A stretch of 64,000 nucleotides of DNA. Origin: Doryteuthis pealeii (taxonomy: Eukaryota > Mollusca > Cephalopoda > Myopsida > Loliginidae). Location: the NCBI GenBank assembly GCA_023376005.1, contig CM042157.1, positions 87,323,279 through 87,387,278 of the forward strand, given 5' to 3'. Every line of letters begins with the position of its first letter. Position 1 is the first letter of the stretch. The notes under the pieces are model-generated. The model had not been told where the DNA came from. It searched no databases and saw nothing but the letters and a program-made list of their open reading frames with translations. Below are positions 43,444 through 54,180 of this stretch, piece by piece. The translations under genes and the position numbers were made by a program.

Positions 43444-43630
43444 TGTTTCCCTGAAAATCAAACCCACCGGCACAATAAGGCCTTGCATGAGTTTTCAGGA
43501 TGATTTTAGTATAGTCCTCCCTTAGAATAAGCCCTAGTTGAGAGCGGCAAACTGACGAAAGAAATAAGCATTCTTCACAAGCACTCGACATCCCCCGAAA
43601 ATAAGCCCTTGTGTTATTTTCGGAGAAACA
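43444..43630. mobile_element. MITE with TGTTTC inverted ends, copy B
   Basis: 187-bp orthologue of 15,826-16,012 (TGTTTCCCTGAAAATCA..TTTTCGGAGAAACA). A 111-codon minus-strand frame crosses it and is not a gene. Confidence 0.7.
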
Positions 43631-43727
43631 GGTAAATAGATTTTCATTTGTTCCGATCATTTAATAAATCTAAGGACATTAATTTGGGATTATTTCTCTG
43701 AATGTTTGAGATGAGGCTTGATGATTA

Positions 43728-44499
43728 GTATTATCTGCGTTATTCGGACTATTGTCCTCATCTTTAGTGTTATCTGTAGAACGTTTCGGCCGATATGCCA
43801 TCCGGTCTTCTTCAGGTATTGGACACATAGCCTAGTGGATAAGGTAGTTAGGTTAAGACAGTTCTAAGTGACAGTTATCTCTGGATTTCACGTTCAATCC
43901 TGACCGGCAGCAGTGACATAGAAAATAATTAACACAGCTCCTACCCAAGCTTTTCTCTATGCACTTTGATTTTATTAACAAATGTGTCAGTGTATCCCAT
44001 TTTTTCAACTTTACTCCTAGAGGCCGTAATCCAACATATCATACTTTTCTAGAATCAGGCCGACTCTGTAAGTAAATTTTTTTAAAAAATGGACACATGG
44101 CCTAGTGGATAAGGTAGTTAGGTTAAGACAGTTCTAAGTGACAGTTATCTCTAGATTGCAGGTTCAATTTGATCAAGGGCAGCAGTAACATAGAATAATA
44201 ATTAACACGGCTTAACACCCCTACCCCAGCTATGGGCAGCGGAATGAGAACAGGATACCCCCGTGGACTGAAAAAAGGGTTGGGTTCAAAGATCCGTGAT
44301 GGCTCCCGATTACGACAAGAAGGTTCTCGACTACGACAAGAAAGTTCCCGAGTTCGCAAAGAAGGTTCCCGAATTCGAAAAAAGGTTCCCGAGTCCGACA
44401 AGAAATACCTGAAGAAGGCCGGAGGGCATATCGGCCGAAACATTGTACAGATAACAATGAAGATGAGGACAATAGTCCGAATAACGCAGATAATACTAA
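43728..44499. mobile_element. Inverted-repeat element with SINE and 21-bp repeats inside, copy B
   Basis: Orthologue of 16,109-16,861 with better preserved ends (CCTGAAGAAGGCCGGAGGGC, ATATCGGCCGAAAC). Homology to copy A stops within a few bases of its right end. Confidence 0.62.
44093..44200 (+). mobile_element. tRNA-like SINE (CCTAGTGGATAAGG family), second copy, B
   Basis: Orthologue of 16,465-16,590. The first B copy is at 43,823-43,925. Confidence 0.62.
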
Positions 44500-44509
44500 T
44501 TAATTTGGG

Positions 44510-45830
44510 AGTTGAGCGGCAGTTGTTAAAAAAGGTGATTCCATTTTTGATGGTAGTATTTAAATAAATTTAGGGCATCCCACCGTGGTTTAATAGTGAG
44601 TAATGTAGTCTCACCGATCGATTATTACTGAATAGTGAGTTTAATCATCGCAGAATACCCATATTTACAACCTAGTCTCCCATCCTTCCCCTGGTGAACG
44701 GGGTAAGTAAATACCTACTATCAAAAAAATCTAACTTATTTTAGTAATTTATGAGAAAGTGCGTCCTGGTCTCCTGCCTCAAAAATTGCTACCTGGTGAC
44801 TATTAAGATAACGACCCAGCTCAGTCTATTCAAAACTATCCATCCTCATATCTATCGATCTATCTATCTATCTCAATTTGTTCATATTTATCTATATTAC
44901 TTTAAATACTAAGATTTTTTTATTCATGTTTGTTTACTGTCTTGTTTTTAGTTTAAATAAACAAGAATTACGACAAAAAAAGATGTGACCGCCCCCACAA
45001 AAAAAAATACATTTACTTGTCGAAAATATCTATCTATCTATCTCCATTTGTTCATATCTATCTATATTATTTTGTTTGTTTATCTATCTATCTATCTCAG
45101 TCTATTCCAAACTATATATCCATCTCCATATCTAAACAAGAATTACGACAAATTACGATAAATAAACAAGAATTACGACGAGCTGGGGTTGTTATTTTGA
45201 TAGTCACCGGGTAGCAATTTTTGAGGCAGGAGACCGGGACGCACTTCCTCATAAATTACCCTTATTTTTTTTCAAATCCTCACCGGTAATATCTAATTAC
45301 TTTACGAACATGAAAGACAGTTTTTTTTTCTTTTTATGTATTGTGAATTTCAGGAATATATTTTAGCAATCTAATCTCACCGATTTATTATTACTAAATA
45401 GTGAGTTCGATCCTCGCTGGATGCCCATACCTGCAACCTTGTCTCACATCAGCCTCCTGGTGAACAGGGTATGTTAATATCTACTATCAAAATAAATATA
45501 ACTTAATTCTTTTCAAATCCTCTCTGGTAATATCTAATTACGTTACGAACATGAAAGACAGATTTCTTTATAAAAAAAGCAAAATATTTTAGAGGAATTT
45601 TACTCGGAATATTTGCAACTGAATCATTTCTATGAGTTCTGTAGATTTTTAAAAGACTAAATGATGCCAGTTTCTCTGGAGACTTTGGCAAATTCCCATT
45701 TATCGGATTTCTGATCTTTATTTGAAGTTCTGATTATTCCTTAGAGCATCAATTCCAACCGAGAAAATTTGTTCTGGATATTTCGAAAATTCGATGGCGT
45801 AATATTCAACTGTTGAATAGGGATTCACAA
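44510..45830. other. Repeat-poor DNA with (CTAT)n patches
   Basis: A pair of related blocks (AATAGTGAGTTTAATCATCG near 44,633 and AATAGTGAGTTCGATCCTCG near 45,398, each followed by CCCAT and a GGTGAAC motif) suggests a diverged repeat. CTAT-rich patches lie at 44,850-44,900 and 45,025-45,130. ACAAGAATTACGAC recurs at 44,961, 45,137 and 45,167. A sequence around GTAGCAATTTTTGAGGCAGG at 45,211 is inverted relative to 44,765-44,805. No gene. Confidence 0.5.
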
Positions 45831-45835
45831 TTTCT

Positions 45836-45914
45836 CCCCCCCTCTCTCTCTCTCTCTCTCTCCCCCCCCTCTCTCTCTCTCTGTCTCTCTCTCTCTGTCT
45901 CACTCTCTCACCCA

Positions 45915-45978
<64 letters not shown>

Positions 45979-45981
45979 ATT

Positions 45982-46046
<65 letters not shown>

Positions 46047-46056
46047 CCTTCGAATT

Positions 46057-46108
<52 letters not shown>

Positions 46109-46158
46109 AGGGATTCACAATTTCTCACTCTCTCCCTAACTCTCCCATATATATATAT

Positions 46159-46210
<52 letters not shown>
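45836..46210. repeat. Compound (CT)n, (TA)n, (CA)n microsatellite block
   Basis: CT-rich, then TA, CA and TA tracts, with AGGGATTCACA recurring three times between tracts (45,818, 45,975 and 46,110). ORFs on both strands are artefacts. Confidence 0.9.
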
Positions 46211-46213
<3 letters not shown>

Positions 46214-46432
46214 AAATAAAAAGGCCTTAAATATCATGGGTATCGTGGTTATGGACCCTTTCCACTCGTGAGTATGCCCACGAGCTTCTTCAGACCACTG
46301 ATATCTTTTAAGGCTGAATGAAAGATATCAGTGGTCTGAAGAAGCTCGTGAGCATACTCACGAGTGGAAATGGTCCATAACCACGATACCCATAGTATGT
46401 AAGACCTTTTTATTCACAAATAACTTTGCTCT
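46208..46432. repeat. (TA)n-linked foldback, type 4
   Basis: Arms of about 90 bp: GTATCGTGGTTATGGACC at the left mirrored by GGTCCATAACCACGATAC at the right. The right arm has CTGAAGA, a strong stem (CTCGTGAG/CTCACGAG), GAAA and TGGT..ACCA, as in a hammerhead, but CG replaces the U-H cleavage dinucleotide. Confidence 0.75.
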
Positions 46433-46835
46433 GTTTACAATAACTAAACTTTGAGCTCTCATACGGAACCTGAACTCTACGACAAACTACTGGTAGAGAA
46501 TTAGGACCAGCCTAGAATCACATTGTACCAAGAAACTTGGTACCGCACCATATATATATATTTGAAATTTTCAAAATAAAATTTCACTCTGATGAAGGTC
46601 GAATTTTTCTGTGTACGAAATATGTTTACATTTTTCTATTATTATTATTATTTCATTTCATTTGTTTATTTAATAATAATAATAGTTTGAATCGTGTACA
46701 CATAGATAAACTGACCGAAACACATGTGTAAATGATATTGATTAAATTCATCTTTTATTATCCATTCTGTACTTTCTTTTCTTTTTCCTTTTTCCTCATA
46801 TCGTCGGATTCAATTCCAATTCAATTCCAATTCCA

Positions 46836-46988
<153 letters not shown>

Positions 46989-47039
46989 AGGACACTATCC
47001 AATCAGATTATAGTGAGGGGGTACCTAGGTATTTTTATA

Positions 47040-47122
47040 TTCATTACATCACTAATTTATTATATTTCATTACATTAAAACTTAAAAACTTACACCCGGC
47101 GGAGAGTGCATAATTTTGCTAG
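47040..47122 (+). mobile_element. Helitron 3' end fragment
   Basis: Keeps the family 3' block AAACTTAAAAACTTACACCC, a damaged hairpin and the TTTGCTAG end. The rest of the element is missing. Confidence 0.65.
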
Positions 47123-47146
47123 TAACAATAATGGTTTCTATTTGCT

Positions 47147-47149
<3 letters not shown>

Positions 47150-47206
<57 letters not shown>
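47150..47206. repeat. (TA)n microsatellite
   Basis: Pure TA tract. Confidence 0.95.
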
Positions 47207-47208
<2 letters not shown>

Positions 47209-47689
47209 GTAACCCCTTCTGAGTTGAAGTAGATATAATAATGGCATCAAGTAAACTTAATTAATTACAGTTTTATAATTTTTTAAATAATTGATATTTA
47301 TTTTTTCTAAAGTGCATCATTTGTCCAATTAGTAAACGTTGCAAAAATATTACATTATTTAATAATCAATAATTGTTATATTTCATAGTTTTCTGTATGA
47401 ATTCAATTGTTTTAAACGAATGAAAGTTACCAAGTAAAAGATGCAAAATAAGATTAAAAAAACAAAAACAAAAAAACAATAACATTCATCTGCAATTTAG
47501 AAACCAATCTAATATATTTTAATCATATCGAAAACAAATATGAAATTTCATTATTTACAATTTTGGTGACGTATATTTATTTGATGATTCAGAAAAAAAA
47601 TCGATAAAAAAAACATTAATGTTCTTACCCAGGTGAATAGGGTGGTGGGATGGTAGGTATTTACACCACCCATTCACCACGGGTAGGAT
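47207..47689. other. A/T-rich DNA, nothing recognised
   Basis: No repeat family, RNA gene or supported frame was recognised. Confidence 0.5.
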
Positions 47690-47884
47690 GTGGCACGCCA
47701 TGTCAACCCTTTTAACGGGTCATTTAATGCCGATCCCAGTCATTTTGAGAAACAAAGAAAGCAGCTTGCTTACTGTACATGCTGTTGCTTAAGTGGCCAC
47801 GCAATTACGTATTGAACATGCTCATTGCTGCTTAACTTCGGTTATCTGGCGGAAACCAGTGTTTTCAGCATGACTTCACTGTAA
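47690..47884 (-). mobile_element. 5S-derived SINE, near full length
   Basis: Cleanest complete copy. On the minus strand: GTGAAGTCATGCTGAAAACA, the 5S-like AACCGAAGTTAAGCAGCAAT, AATACGTAATTGCGTGGCCA, GTACAGTAAGCAAGC, then GGCATTAAATGACCCG and GGGTTGACATGGCGT. Length about 195 bp. Confidence 0.8.
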
Positions 47885-48054
47885 TTTGTTTAACAGTTAC
47901 CCCCCCCCAATGAAGAGAAAGAGAATCTAGTAGTCAGGAAATGGGGGATCAGTTTACAACTTGGTTATAATACCAAAGTTTACACCCAGAAACACAAATG
48001 ACTAAAAAAAAGTTGAGGTATCTGGTTTGGGTTGGTTTATTTGTTGAACAGATT

Positions 48055-48235
48055 GGTTGTTTTGTTTTACGGCATATCAACCATTTTCGGGTCAGTTAAT
48101 TCCGAATCAAGTCATTTTGATAAACAAAGGACTCAGGTTGGCTGTTTGTTTTATTTTACGGCATATCAACCATTTTCGGGTCAGTTAATTCCGAATCAAG
48201 TCATTTTGATTAACAAAGGACTCGGGTTGGCTGGG
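48055..48235 (-). repeat. Two tandem copies of the 5S-SINE tail (89-bp unit)
   Basis: ACGGCATATCAACCATTTTC occurs at 48,070 and again 89 bp later, each followed by CGAATCAAGTCATTTTGAT and ACAAAGGACTC. Tandem doubling of a SINE tail with nearly the same period as the 88-bp satellite. Confidence 0.8.
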
Positions 48236-48239
48236 GTTT

Positions 48240-49030
48240 TTTTATGTGGTAACCCCGAGTTGAAAGAATTGAACCCAAATCAATTGTTCTCTTGTCAAAC
48301 AACTACTTTATTATCGCCGTTGATTTCTCTTGTAGTAACTGTCATCACAATGAGAGAGAAATAGAGAGATAGAGAGGAAACTGTTGCTTACCCAACAATT
48401 GTCAAACCAGAAGGAAAGAGAGAAAAAAAGAAAGTGAGACAGATAAAACCACAGACAATTTTGTTGCTATCGCTAAAAGTCACCAGCTTGAGTCGCGTGT
48501 TTCTTGTCTCTTGCTACTTTGTCTCTGTCTCCGTCTCTGTCTGACTTTCTTTCCAGCTCTTGGTCTTTTTTTCATAATCAAAACATTCCAATTATCTATT
48601 AAATTATTCTAATCGTTTTTACGCACGTCAGCATTTAATCAGAATAATATCAGCTGACTATTAATGACGTGTGTTCTGCCATTCAGACATTCTTTTCGTA
48701 TGTTATATATATATCAACCAAATAGTTTTCTAACATAATCTACCATTATTTCAGATTGTTTTCATTCCAATCTGTTAAATATCTGGCCGCCATCCTTGGC
48801 CAGTTGTAAAAGAACTTAAAGTAAATAAGTAAGTAAGTCAATAAGTCCTGTGGTATAGTACTACGTTCCGTCGTCCAAGAAGATCCAAGTAGTAATGAGC
48901 TAAGATTAGAATTAGCCAATATAAATACAACAACAGCAGAAGCAGCAGCACTGCCAGTGATTGGATGAGAGGTTGCCTTTCCTGGTCACGTGATTATCGG
49001 CGAGCCTATAAGTAGGAGTAGGTATCTACC
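48240..49030. other. No supported feature
   Basis: Purine-rich GAGAGA stretch near 48,350-48,440 and a small GCAGCAGCAGC run near 48,930. No gene or repeat family recognised. Confidence 0.5.
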
Positions 49031-49547
49031 ACACGCCTTATATACCATTGTTAGTGAGTTCGATTCTCACTGGGCGCCCCTTACCTCTGGCCTTGTGCCA
49101 TATCTAAGCTAAGCTTAGTAAATAACTATATACCAAAAAACTCACGTGGTGTAATGGTTAGCAAGCTCGCTTCGCAAACCATTGTTAGTGAGTTCGATTC
49201 TCATTGGGAGCCCCATACTTCTGGCCTTGTGCCATATCTAAGCTAAGCTTAGTAAATAACTATATACCAAAAAACTCACGTGGTGTAATGGTTTGCAAGC
49301 TAGCTTAGCAGAGCATTGTTAGTGAGTTCGATTCTCACTGGGCGCCCATACTTCTGGCCTTGTGCCACATCTAAGCTGAGCTTAGTAAATAATTATATAC
49401 CAAAAAACTCACGTGGTGTAATGGTTAGCAAACTCGCTTCGCAAACCATTGTTAGTGAGTTCGATTCTCATTGGGCGCCCCACACTTCTGGCCTTGTGCC
49501 ACATCTAAGCTACGCTATAGTAAATAACTATATACCAAAAAACTCCA
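49031..49547 (+). repeat. 134-bp tRNA-like tandem array (about 4 units)
   Basis: Units start at about 49,146, 49,280 and 49,413, preceded by a partial unit. Each has box A-like GTGGTGTAATGGTTAGCAAG, box B-like GAGTTCGATTCTCAYTGGG, then CTAAGCTAAGCTTAGTAAAT, a short palindrome, and CCAAAAAACTC. The unit resembles a tRNA plus a 3' extension. The cloverleaf is imperfect, so these are tRNA-derived repeats rather than functional tRNA genes. Confidence 0.8.
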
Positions 49548-49794
49548 ACACAATCATATATTATTTTTCTTTATTTCCCTTTTTTTCCGAATCTAAAAAC
49601 CTAAATCATGAATTACAAATTACTAAAACAATTGTTCAAGGCTCCTAATAATTTTACAACATTCTGATCAAGCATTTAACCCCCTCCATACGAGGTAGAT
49701 ATAGGCACATAGTCAATTAAACGGATGGTGCATACTCATATTTCTAGGAAGAAAGAAAACTGCATATCCCTTTACATCAATCTCAGAAAGGTAT

Positions 49795-49985
49795 TCATTT
49801 TGCACTAATACCTTTCGGGAAAAGCATAAATCTGGTTCTTTTCCTGATAATATATCAACCCATCCCCTCCACACGAGCAGCATATGGCACAATTTTTAAG
49901 CAGGGTTTAACAGGTTTGAATTTAGAGTTTTCTTTCTCCTAGACCGGTTGCCATTCCAAGGTTAAATAGCCTAGGCCTACTATTA
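49795..49985 (-). mobile_element. tRNA-derived SINE (ACGAG-tail family), diverged
   Basis: CCCCTCCACACGAGCAGCAT marks the 3' end on the minus strand, then AGGTTTGAATTTAGAGTTTT and CCTAGACCGGTTGCC. The region 49,800-49,850 carries the CTAATACCTTTCGGG block in the opposite orientation, so this copy is rearranged. Confidence 0.6.
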
Positions 49986-50034
49986 TTAGCGTATTTGATT
50001 ATTAGCGTCATGAGAAATGTAACCAACCTCGTCC

Positions 50035-50320
50035 ATGATTTGAAATTTTTGGTGTCGGGGTGTAACTTGTGTAACAGTCCACCAAAGGTTTCAAATCGAG
50101 CGCTTTCGGCAATACAGTTTGCCATCATCATCAACCTCCCACTACCAATTGTTATTACCTCCCACTTCTAATTCTTTGCTACTACTCGTTCTCGTTAAAA
50201 ACGAGACACGAAACCATACCATCGTTTCCTACCTGATGATAGCAAACTGTATTGCCGAAAGCGTTCGTATCGAAACCTTTGGTGGACTGTTATACCAGTT
50301 CCACCCCGACACCAAAAAGA
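50035..50320. repeat. Penelope-like inverted terminal sequences
   Basis: TGGTGTCGGGGTG at 50,050 and GCGCTTTCGGCAATACAG are mirrored by CTGTATTGCCGAAAGCG and CACCCCGACACCA at 50,250-50,315. Both arms contain a TGATGAT..GCAA..TTGC..GAAA motif of hammerhead type. A related single arm lies at 61,500-61,600. Confidence 0.55.
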
Positions 50321-50415
50321 TGGCCCGAAAATTAGAAAGGATCAACCAAAAACTTGTCCGACAAGAATTGTCTGTACGGTTCAACAAAACTTGTATAAAA
50401 ATTGTATATAATGTA
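50316..50415 (+). pseudogene. Possible Penelope-like ORF start
   Basis: Within the open frame 50,119-50,499, residues after the inverted arm read KMARKLERINQKLVRQELSV, a basic helical stretch like the beginning of Penelope-like reverse transcriptases. The frame then enters A/T-rich DNA and stops. Position immediately after the terminal sequence fits, but the identity is inference. Confidence 0.3.
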
Positions 50416-50914
50416 TATGAAGTTGTTTCTTGTATCAATTTTATTTTCTCTTTTGTTTTGTACAATTCCGTAAATGGTAAGTTTAAATTGTCGGAATAGA
50501 CGTCTGAATTCATCTTCTACCAAACATTTCGGACACAAGGCCCCCACACTTTTTTGTTAATGCCATTGTATTTAACATTTTTTTTTTTTTTTGCTTGGCA
50601 ACGCTAAACACTAAATTTAGATTGCTAGTAAATAAATAATATTTGATAATCTGAACTTCTGGTTTATGTTGACACAAATAGTTAAACCCCTTGGTAGTTT
50701 TGCAGAAATAAGGATAACTGATTTTTATCTGTATTGTTTTAGTGAATGTGCGCCATTTACCCCCGCCCCCTGGGGGAGAGCAACCCAGACGTTCGGCATC
50801 AGATAAGCCATTGCGGAATTCAGCTGTGACTGTTAATGATCAGTTTACAGGAATTCTCTTGGGAAAATACAGACATCGACTTGGGTGAATCAAAGGTTTT
50901 GCAATATTTTGCTA

Positions 50915-51430
50915 CCAGAAGGATATGTGGATATACCATAGTATGATAATTTTATTCTTGTATTGGTATGTTTACTTAAGAGCTATTGCGAAATTGTTCA
51001 ATATATAACAAGAATAATAATCTTGATTTAACTCTCTGTCACAATTTTTTCTTCTTTCCTTTTTTCACTTTTCATTATGTTCGATTGAAACAGATTAGCG
51101 TTATCACTTCCGTGCGCCCACACCCTCTCCCCATCTTTCCCTAATTCGCTTTCTTTTTTTCTTTTTTTTTCTTTTTTTTTCTTTTTTTTCTTTCTTTCTT
51201 GTATTTTTCTGTGTAGTATGTACTTTTTCTTTCTTTTCTTAATAACAAAAACGGAATGGTCCATTATTTAGCTGAGGTGACGACACTCATAAGAAATAAT
51301 ATTTCGGCGGATAAACAACACCAGATAATCAAGATTTATATTTTTGCATTCCACCTTGGACGGTTTGGACGGTCTCATTTTTAACCAGGGTATTGCAAGA
51401 GGATAACTGTCGTACAATTAATGAACATGA
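50915..51430 (+). repeat. T/C-rich interspersed repeat, longest copy
   Basis: Contains the family blocks plus a TTTTTCTTTTTTTT run at 51,150-51,205, and continues into GGACGGTCTCATTTTTAACC as in 15,640. The minus-strand ORF is low-complexity. Confidence 0.55.
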
Positions 51431-51529
51431 ATATTAATGTATAGCGCCAGTTTGAGTCGCGTATATTTGCCTAGATTACGTTCTACCGACGTCATTAGAT
51501 CTAATGAAGGAAAATGGTTTCCCACTAAA

Positions 51530-51660
51530 AAAAAAAAGCCAAGAACCAGAAGATATCCCCTAGAAACTATCACAGATGTAGACTACGGAGTTGATCAAGC
51601 GCTTCTGACAAATATATATGTTCAAGCCGAAAAAGATGCTGTATTTACCAAGACAGAAAT
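51530..51660 (+). pseudogene. LINE reverse-transcriptase fragment with mutated active site
   Basis: The frame reads RRYPLETITDVDYGVDQALLTN. This fits the RT motif around the catalytic Y-A-D-D box of invertebrate LINEs (TITDADYADDLALL pattern). Here YADD has become YGVD, removing one of the two catalytic aspartates. The fragment runs for only about 40 codons and a short A run precedes it, so it is a dead remnant. Confidence 0.6.
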
Positions 51661-51702
51661 GAGAAATCTAAGTAAGTTAGTAATGTCAGTGGAGTAGAAT
51701 AT

Positions 51703-51760
51703 TGTCGGTATCAACCAGACAATAAGGGAGTTTATCTCCTTTTTACTAGCACTAGCACCG
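51703..51760 (-). mobile_element. Arg-type SINE fragment, left half
   Basis: GTCGGTATCAACCAG and GGGAGTTTATCTCC match the SINE tail. The other half appears at 52,343-52,400, with retrotransposon sequence between. Confidence 0.55.
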
Positions 51761-52342
51761 GCCACGGATGTTGCGGCATGGGGTCAAACATGCAAAGCTT
51801 GTGGAAAACGGAACCACTTTGCAAATGTCTGCCAATCAAAGAATGAAGAAGGTGCTATTAAGTGTCTGGAAGATGAAGAAGCCAGTATGGATGCCCTGAT
51901 TGCGCACCTAATATTCGATCCAGTAACTGACAGTTACAAACCAGACAGCCACAACGGCCGCGAGGAGGTGGAAGCCACATTAACCCCATTTTCCCCCTGC
52001 CCTGACCCAAGACAAGCCAGAGATATCCCGGCCGCTTTTCCTACCAATCTCAAAATCTACCCTGACAGTGGTGCAACCATATGCCTCGGTTGGTTGAAAC
52101 ATCTACGGTACATGGGACTCTCGGGGAAAATTTAGTCCTCTCTAAAAAAAAAAAGAACGTGCAGTAGGAGGGTTCTCATTGGTGTGTCAAGGTTGGCTAC
52201 CCATCATGTTCACAATTGGGGAGAGGACTACAAAACAGGCACTACCTTCAACCGTGGAGACATGGTGGAAAAACAACCCCAACGTAATGCATGCAGAGGT
52301 TGTGGTAGCTACCGGCATGGTGGGGCTGCAAGAGGTAACCGG
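51755..52342 (+). pseudogene. Ty3/Gypsy gag zinc knuckle and protease remnant
   Basis: An open stretch from 51,755 to 52,135 gives a CCHC knuckle, CKACGKRNHFANVC, the nucleocapsid signature, then about 60 residues later YPDSGATICLG with the retropepsin D-S-G-A active-site motif. A stop at 52,133 and a frame change follow, after which CQGWLPIMFTIGERTTKQAL continues the protease region in another frame. The order gag knuckle then protease, and the sequence style, fit a Mag-like Ty3/Gypsy lineage. Reverse transcriptase and integrase are absent. The LTR begins about 200 bp downstream. Confidence 0.7.
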
Positions 52343-52400
52343 AGAGATTGTTTTTTGCATCAGCTCCCCATTTTACCACATAGATCCATTATATATAGAT
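52343..52400 (-). mobile_element. Arg-type SINE fragment, right half
   Basis: GAGATTGTTTTTTGCATC, CAGCTCCCCATTTTACC and ACATAGATCC follow the SINE order resumed from 51,760. Confidence 0.5.
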
Positions 52401-52546
52401 ATTTGTGGCGTCTCAATCTGTCTATCTGTATGTTTTACTGTATGTGTTGGGATTCAATTAAAAACAATGTCTTGTACCAAGATCAAAGAAAACTTCTCTC
52501 GGGTAGGATTTTACGACGAATCTATTCATTACTTCTTGGCGTCTTG

Positions 52547-53068
52547 TGTTGTATTGTCCTCGTCCGGAAAAGGGAGCTTCCAGCAGAGGTAAAAGAGAAA
52601 GAAAAAATATATTTAAAAAGAAAGAGAAAGCGGAAGAGGGTTTCCGGTCAAGAAGCAGGGGGAAGATAAAGAAATATACAACAAATGTCCGTTATCAGAT
52701 CAAAAGATAAAGATGCGGAGGCGTATCTATCAATAGACAGACGCCAGCCAGCAGCCAAAAAGGACACTTCACGTCTCCCGTCAGCAAACACCCCTCGGGC
52801 ACTCATTGTGAACACTGCTCTCTTCGCCAGCCGCCGACATTTTCATTGTGAAGCTCTGCGCCTTCCACCCACACACCAAAAAATAAATAAGGGTCCTATC
52901 TTTGTACATACGTATCTGTTGTTTATTGAAGTCCAGTAGTCGGTAGTAGCTGACTACTACATACTTCGCTACGTGACCATATATACCCACAACGTTACTT
53001 ACACGATTTAGCAACGTGAATTTGAAGCCGCTATATAACATATAGCCATTTGATGCCAGTATACAACA
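52547..53068 (+). mobile_element. LTR, family 1, next to gag-protease remnant
   Basis: 522 bp, TGTTGTATTGTCCTCG to GTATACAACA, with ATATATTTAAAAAG and AAATAAATAAGGGTCC. It has the expected position of a 3' LTR relative to the gag-protease remnant on the same strand. The A-rich and GAAAGAGAAAGCGGAAG blocks match the solo copies at 1351 and 31,014. Confidence 0.8.
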
Positions 53069-53419
53069 TATAGATATTTAGTGCAGGTAAAGAAGCGCTA
53101 TACAACACTTGTACCTTCTGTCTCTGAAGTCATATTGGGTCTTGTATCTTTGGAGTTCTTTGGTGGTCCTTCTTCCTCACAGCGTTGTCTCTCTTTTTTC
53201 TTGGTTACATTTCTGTTCTTGTTAACCATTTATCTACCAAAGCAAAATAAAAATATACCAAAAATTATCAATCAGATAGGAAAAATGTCCACAAAACTAT
53301 CTGTAAAAAAATACGTCTCTTGGCAATTGCTCGACTGACAAGAGCCTGACATATTAACATTGGGCACTTTTTTGTAGGGCAATTGTCCTCATCGGGCAGT
53401 TCTCATCGAACACTTGTCA

Positions 53420-53537
53420 GCCGAGTCTCATCAGAGGATTACCACAGGAAGAAGAACTACGATAGGGAAAACATTTTAAAACAGTCTGTTCACCAGCTCA
53501 TGCATGTTCAGAATTTCGACCCTGCATCCTAGACGCA

Positions 53538-53599
<62 letters not shown>

Positions 53600-54180
53600 T
53601 GGAGGAATCATATGTAATTTTGAAAATTTTATTAATGAATAAAATATAAAATAAATGGGGGGGTTTCACGAAGGCCTTTCAACCGGATCTTTCAAGTCAT
53701 ACTCCGGTGACGAATAAAAGTCAAAATTGTACAAGAATTTTGTGAGAAACGAATGGGGGTGAGCCAGAGAGGGACAAAAAAAAAAGAGAAAAGAAATAGG
53801 GGAAAGAGGGGGTTATGTTTGAACCCTAGGTTGAAACAGGGTTAGTGTCTCCCAATAAATAGAGGGAGTACTTTGGTGTTTGTTTGCACAAGTAGGCCGG
53901 AAAAGGAGATGTAAACAGCTTCAAGGATGGTTAAATGCTGTTTTGACCTAGCCCTGTGCAAAACAGAGAAGCACTCATCTGAATAGTCCCTTCTTGTAGA
54001 AGGAGATCTGCAAATAGAAGGAATTTATTTACCATCTACAAAACGGCGGCGGTTCCATCCAGAGGCTACCTAATCCTGGGTAATCGCAATAATTCTCCCC
54101 CTCCATATTCATTATTCATTGCGTTCTCAATCGTTGTTATTCTTCCGGTGATAATCCTCTGATGAGACTCGTGTGAAAAC
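53420..54180. repeat. Penelope-like foldback with long spacer
   Basis: CGAGTCTCATCAGAGGATTA at 53,425 is mirrored by TAATCCTCTGATGAGACTCG near 54,150. Between lie a (TA)n tract (53,538-53,595) and GGCCTTTCAACCGGATCTTT, another foldback-type sequence. No coding frame. Confidence 0.55.
53538..53595. repeat. (TA)n microsatellite
   Basis: TA tract with one break. Confidence 0.9.

Larger units (their letters stand above)
29496..44505 (+). repeat. Segmental duplication, copy B
   Basis: Direct copy of 1-16,870, about 12.6 kb downstream of the end of copy A. It lacks three insertions found in A (solo LTR 3155-3732, Arg-type SINE 12,454-12,693, Helitron 6446-7076). It has a Helitron (35,466-36,099), a tandem duplication of about 163 bp near 30,236-30,561 and one of about 110 bp near 43,139-43,250 that A lacks. 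The satellite array is shorter (8 monomers). The zinc-finger LINE fragment has gained stop codons. Confidence 0.95.

Noticed and set aside
49146..49215. Functional tRNA gene cluster
   Set aside because: Box A and B motifs are present but the anticodon and acceptor stems do not pair cleanly; units are identical non-tRNA repeats with 3' extensions.
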